Position numbers and translations under genes: made by a program
Notes under the pieces: generated by a model
What the model saw: only the letters and a program-made list of their open reading frames with translations
The model's database searches: none
Told to the model about the DNA's origin: nothing
DNA from: a virus
Length of the DNA stretch: 51,946 nucleotides
Strand: one strand, 5' to 3'
Virus record (IMG/VR): IMGVR_UViG_3300009509_000026
Coordinates: 1-51,946 of that record
Part shown: one piece after another, positions 49,040 through 51,946 of the stretch
Layout: each line of letters starts with the position of its first letter
Position numbering within the stretch: position 1 is the first letter of the stretch

Positions 49040-49873
49040 GTGGGGAAGACCAACATCCAGTGGACGCACCACAGCTGGAACCCGATGCACGGGTGCTCGC
49101 CGGTCGGCCCGGAGTGCGACCACTGCTACGCGAAGGCCATGGCGGCCAGGCTCAAGGGGTCCAAGGCCAAGGGCTACGAGGCTGGCTTCGGCGTGACGCT
49201 GCGTCCCGACCGCCTCGGGGAGCCGGCGAGCCTCAGGAAGCCGCAGATGGTGTTCCTGTGCTCCATGGGCGACCTCTTCCACGAGAGGGTCCCCTACACG
49301 TTCCAGAGCCTCGTCTTCGACGCCATGATGGAGGCGGACCACCACGTCTACCAAGTCCTCACGAAGAGGCCCTCGAGGATGAAGGAGTTCGTCGAGGAGT
49401 GGGTGGCGGAGCGGTTCTCCGACCAGGCCGACTGGTACAAGGTGCGCCACATCTGGCTCGGGACGAGCGTGGGAACGCGCAACGGCACCATCAGGGCCCT
49501 CGAGCTGTGCGAGGTGCCGGCGAGGTTCAGGATGCTGTCCGTGGAGCCCCTCATCGAGGAGATCGACCTCAGGCCGATCCTGAGGGCCTCGACGCCGCGC
49601 CTCATGGCCCTTCACAACGCCCACGTGGACAAGACGTGGCCCGGCGCGAGGCTCATCGAGTGGGTCATCGTGGGGGGCGAGACGGGCCCGGGGGCGAGGC
49701 CCATGAACAGCCTCTGGGCCAGGAAGATCTGGCACGACTGCAAGGGGGTGTCCGTGGACTTCTTCTTCAAGCACTGGGGGACCGGCGGCGCGGTGATCGA
49801 CATCAACGAGGCCGTCGGCGGCGTCCACGAGACGCCCCAGGACATCATCGAGCACCTGAGGAGGGTGGCATGA
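49040..49873 (+). CDS. Phage Gp37/Gp68 family (DUF5131) three-Cys protein
   Basis: 277 residues from GTG 49040 after GGAGGGAGGC. TNIQWTHHSWNPMHGCSPVG, ECDHCYAKAMAARLKG (Cys in C-x7-C-x2-C spacing), MVFLCSMGDLFHERVP, YQVLTKRPSRM, RFRMLSVEPLIEE, VIVGGETGPGARPM and SVDFFFKHWG match this family end to end. It is related to radical-SAM-like enzymes, but its substrate is unproven. Family members often neighbour a TcmP partner; none is present here. The next gene overlaps by ATGA. Confidence 0.88.
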   Translation: MGKTNIQWTHHSWNPMHGCSPVGPECDHCYAKAMAARLKGSKAKGYEAGFGVTLRPDRLGEPASLRKPQMVFLCSMGDLFHERVPYTFQSLVFDAMMEADHHVYQVLTKRPSRMKEFVEEWVAERFSDQADWYKVRHIWLGTSVGTRNGTIRALELCEVPARFRMLSVEPLIEEIDLRPILRASTPRLMALHNAHVDKTWPGARLIEWVIVGGETGPGARPMNSLWARKIWHDCKGVSVDFFFKHWGTGGAVIDINEAVGGVHETPQDIIEHLRRVA

Positions 49874-50514
49874 ACAGGAAGACGCAGATCGCGACGAGGA
49901 TCGGGGATCTGGTGACGTACGGGCTGCTCGGCGCAGCGGTGGCCCTGTGCGCGGTGGGGGCCTTCTACGCCCACCCGGACGTGGCTCCCATGGTCGTGTC
50001 CGTCCTCGCCGGCGCGGGCTTCCTGGGGCTCCTGGTGGCCCTCATCGTCGTCAGGGCGCGGTTCAGGGCCACGTACAACTACTGGACCGACCCGAAGACC
50101 GGGGGCGTGGGGTTCCGGGGGCGCCCGTGCTGGGACAGGGAGAAGGCGGAGGTGGCGCTCGAGGCGGTCATCCGCTTCTGGGAGACCAAGTACCCGTGGG
50201 ACCAGATCATCAGGGCCATCGAGGGCCTCACCGTGTACGTGAGGCCGGACCCCTGGAGCTACTTGGGAAGGCTCGTGGTCGGGCTGGCGAACCGCTCGTC
50301 CATCGCCGTGAAGTACGAGAAGGACATCACCAAGTCCGCCTTCGCGCACGAGGTGAGCCACGTGATCATCGGGAACATCGACGGCCAGTGGGACGAACAG
50401 CTCTCCCACCGGCTCATGGACAACGCGGGCCTCTCGAGGGACGCCATCGGGGCACTCGCTGAGGAGATCCGCGCAGAAGACCGCCTGGTGGACGAGGTGG
50501 AGGGAAGAGGGTAG
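49870..50514 (+). CDS. Membrane protein with HExxH motif (putative zinc peptidase)
   Basis: 214 residues. Two transmembrane helices at about 15-34 (LVTYGLLGAAVALCAVGAF) and 41-62 (MVVSVLAGAGFLGLLVALI) precede a soluble domain with AHEVSHVIIGN; HEVSH (160-164) is the HExxH zinc-binding signature. The third ligand is not clear, perhaps His180 or a nearby Glu. It could cleave membrane or periplasmic substrates, but a proteolytic role is inferred from the motif only. It is translationally linked to the DUF5131 gene. Confidence 0.65.
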   Translation: MNRKTQIATRIGDLVTYGLLGAAVALCAVGAFYAHPDVAPMVVSVLAGAGFLGLLVALIVVRARFRATYNYWTDPKTGGVGFRGRPCWDREKAEVALEAVIRFWETKYPWDQIIRAIEGLTVYVRPDPWSYLGRLVVGLANRSSIAVKYEKDITKSAFAHEVSHVIIGNIDGQWDEQLSHRLMDNAGLSRDAIGALAEEIRAEDRLVDEVEGRG

Positions 50515-50534
50515 GGCGGTGAAGGAGGACTGAC

Positions 50535-51296
50535 ATGAGGCCCCCGATCCCCAGACCGCCGGAGGACCCCTTCGACGAGAAGCCGAGGCTCAAGATCCGG
50601 TACATCAAGGACGACGGCGGCGCGGGGCCGATCGCCATCGGCGTCGTCGCCGGGCTGCTCGCCCTGGCGGCCCTCTTCAGCATGTGCTCCTGCACCACGA
50701 GCTTCGAGGACACCGACAGGGACACCGAGCTGGACACGACGGCGGAGGCGGAATCGCCCGATCTGGAGGAGGATTCGTCGGAAGACCCCGACATCGTTGA
50801 GGATGACGGCGGAGGCGCTTCGGACGCCGAGGAGGACACAGAGGAGGACACGGAGCCGGTCGATCCGTGCGACTACTACCCCACGTGGTACAGGGACATG
50901 GACATGGACGGGTGGGGCCAGAACGGGGTCACGGCGTGCCTCCCCGAGGCCCCCGAGGGGTACGTCGGGCGCGGCGGCGACTGCTGCGACCAGAGGTCCG
51001 AGGTGAACCCCGGGGCGGACGGGTGGCACGTCGACTCGTACACCTGCCCCGGCGAGTCCTGGGACTGGAACTGCGACGGCCTCGAGGAGCGGAGGTGGCC
51101 GACGGCGAGCCCGGACCCGTGCGACCCCTACTGTGGGGCCACGTGCCACACCTACGAGACCGAGGAGGAGTGCCTGTCCCACGTCTGGTGGCCGGCGGCC
51201 CCGCCGGCGTGCGGGGTGTCCGTGGCCGCCACGTCGTGCCTGTGGGAGGGGGCGTGCGGGGCCATGAGCGGGGCCCCCACCCAGACCTGCCGATGA
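50535..51296 (+). CDS. Membrane-anchored MopE-type metal-binding protein
   Basis: 253 residues. A transmembrane segment at about 31-50 (PIAIGVVAGLLALAALF) ends in MCSC, which resembles but does not match a lipobox. An acidic Asp/Glu-rich linker (about 58-108) follows. The end has WYRDMDMDGWG, ACLPEAPEGYVGRGGDCCD, VNPGADGWH and WDWNCDG, the pattern of the MopE Cu-binding family (YxDxDxDGyG, PpGyV, GDCdD, NPGA). It probably faces the periplasm or outside. MopE-type proteins are typical of myxobacteria and relatives. It is Cys-rich to the end and overlaps the methyltransferase start (ATGA). Confidence 0.72.
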   Translation: MRPPIPRPPEDPFDEKPRLKIRYIKDDGGAGPIAIGVVAGLLALAALFSMCSCTTSFEDTDRDTELDTTAEAESPDLEEDSSEDPDIVEDDGGGASDAEEDTEEDTEPVDPCDYYPTWYRDMDMDGWGQNGVTACLPEAPEGYVGRGGDCCDQRSEVNPGADGWHVDSYTCPGESWDWNCDGLEERRWPTASPDPCDPYCGATCHTYETEEECLSHVWWPAAPPACGVSVAATSCLWEGACGAMSGAPTQTCR

Positions 51297-51946
51297 AGCT
51301 GGGCGAGCTCGAGGCCCCCGGGATCTACCAGGGCGACTGCAGGAGCCTCTTCCACGGGCTGCCGGGCGAGTGCGTCCAGTGCGTCGTGACCAGCCCCCCG
51401 TACTGGGGCCAGAGGTCCTACGAGGGCGACCAGGGCGTGGTGTGGGGGGGAGATCCGAACTGCGAGCACGTCTGGAGGTGGAACGAGCGCAAGACGACCC
51501 CGGGCGGCACCGTCGGGGAGTCGGCCAAGGTCGGGAACACGAGGCGCGGCATCCAGAGGGCGGTCATCAGGGAGGGCTGGTGCGCGTGCGGGGCGTGGCA
51601 CGGCGCCTTCGGGAACGAGCCGTTCGCGGAGCTCTACATCGAGCACACCATGGAGATCCTCGGCCACGTGTGGCGCGTCCTGAGGTCCGACGGCGTCGTC
51701 TTCTGGAACATCGGGGACAGCTCGATGCCCGACAAGAGCCTGGCGCTCATCCCGCACCGTGTGGCCCTCGAGGCCATCGGGCTGGGCTGGAAGGTCCGCT
51801 CAGACATCATCTGGGCCAAGGGCGCGAGCTTCGGGGGGTTCGTCGGCAACGCCATGCCGGAGTCGGTCACGGACAGGCCCACGAGGGCCCACGAGCACGT
51901 CCTCATGCTCACGAAGTCGGGGAAGTACTACTGGGACAAGGATGCG
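51293..51946 (+). CDS. DNA (N4/N6) methyltransferase, 3' end outside window
   Basis: ATG 51293 (ATGA overlap) opens a frame that runs off the right edge; 218 residues are visible. VVTSPPYWGQRSY near residue 33 is the catalytic motif IV (TSPPY). WCACGAWHGAF, ELYIEHTMEILGHVWRVL and DGVVFWNIGDS are typical of beta-class phage methyltransferases, with the SAM-binding motif expected at the missing C-terminus. It is the second methyltransferase in the window. Confidence 0.88.
   Translation, partial: MKLGELEAPGIYQGDCRSLFHGLPGECVQCVVTSPPYWGQRSYEGDQGVVWGGDPNCEHVWRWNERKTTPGGTVGESAKVGNTRRGIQRAVIREGWCACGAWHGAFGNEPFAELYIEHTMEILGHVWRVLRSDGVVFWNIGDSSMPDKSLALIPHRVALEAIGLGWKVRSDIIWAKGASFGGFVGNAMPESVTDRPTRAHEHVLMLTKSGKYYWDKDA

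Noticed and set aside
1-51946. tRNA, rRNA, CRISPR array, insertion sequence or attachment site
   Set aside because: None of the diagnostic patterns (cloverleaf with CCA-like ends, spaced identical repeats, terminal inverted repeats with a transposase) was seen.

Overview
This window is a fragment of a double-stranded DNA tailed phage genome (class Caudoviricetes) with a contractile tail (myovirus). The DNA is GC-rich (about 65% by eye), densely coding and almost free of gaps. Genes are joined by TGATG, ATGA or GTGA overlaps, most have strong GGAGG ribosome binding sites, and I found no tRNA, rRNA, insertion sequence or CRISPR array. Terminase, portal, capsid, replication and integration genes are not present, so this is part of a larger genome. 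The host is unknown. A MopE-type metal-binding domain in the protein at 50535-51296, a domain family common in myxobacteria and relatives, together with the GC content, weakly suggests a myxobacterium-like host; this is inference. Arginine is often encoded by AGG (11 of 29 Arg codons in the gene at 15114), unusual for such GC-rich DNA.

Layout. (1) 1-2833, minus strand: a promoter-rich block with a partial SH3-like hypothetical protein, a Vsr-type very-short-patch endonuclease, two hypotheticals and a possible 38-residue ORF. (2) 2910-36497, plus strand: one long morphogenesis operon. Head-tail connector and neck candidates (2910-8943) are followed by tail sheath, two tail tube paralogues, two small membrane proteins, a leaderless regulator with a ribbon-helix-helix domain, a tail assembly chaperone with a -1 frameshift, the 1504-residue tape measure, a LysM/gp53-like wedge protein, the gpD/gp27-like hub, the gpV/gp5-like spike, the gpW/gp25 wedge protein, the gpJ/gp6-like wedge protein, a 1580-residue beta-helix tailspike, a gpI-like protein and further fibre or collar proteins. 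(3) 36585-39790: a three-enzyme FkbM methyltransferase/GT4/GT2/TPR fusion and a SANT-like protein. (4) 39821-43777: small accessory genes, a holin candidate and two more fibre genes. (5) 43774-51946: after a convergent junction and a divergent promoter pair, an accessory operon with an orphan ParB-like protein, coiled-coil proteins, two DNA methyltransferases, a lytic transglycosylase, a Gp37/Gp68 (DUF5131) three-cysteine protein, a membrane HExxH protein and the MopE-like protein.

Regulation. Eight promoters share one 28-bp architecture: TTGACR, then AAAACG, a 16-bp spacer in total, then an extended -10 of the form TGTTATAGT. They drive the accessory genes and not the structural operon. Their -35 boxes often contain or abut the stop codon of the gene in front. 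Three transcripts (14687, 39821 and 44112) look leaderless, with ATG 6-7 nt after the -10. A 14-bp palindrome, TGCAACYRRTTGCA, occurs four times plus one near match and could be an operator or a binding site for the ParB-like protein.

The most unusual features are the glycosylation fusion protein, the shared promoter family with its leaderless subset, the orphan ParB with dispersed palindromes, the phage-borne MopE-like protein and the zinc-motif tail chaperone with a TTTTTTC slippery site.
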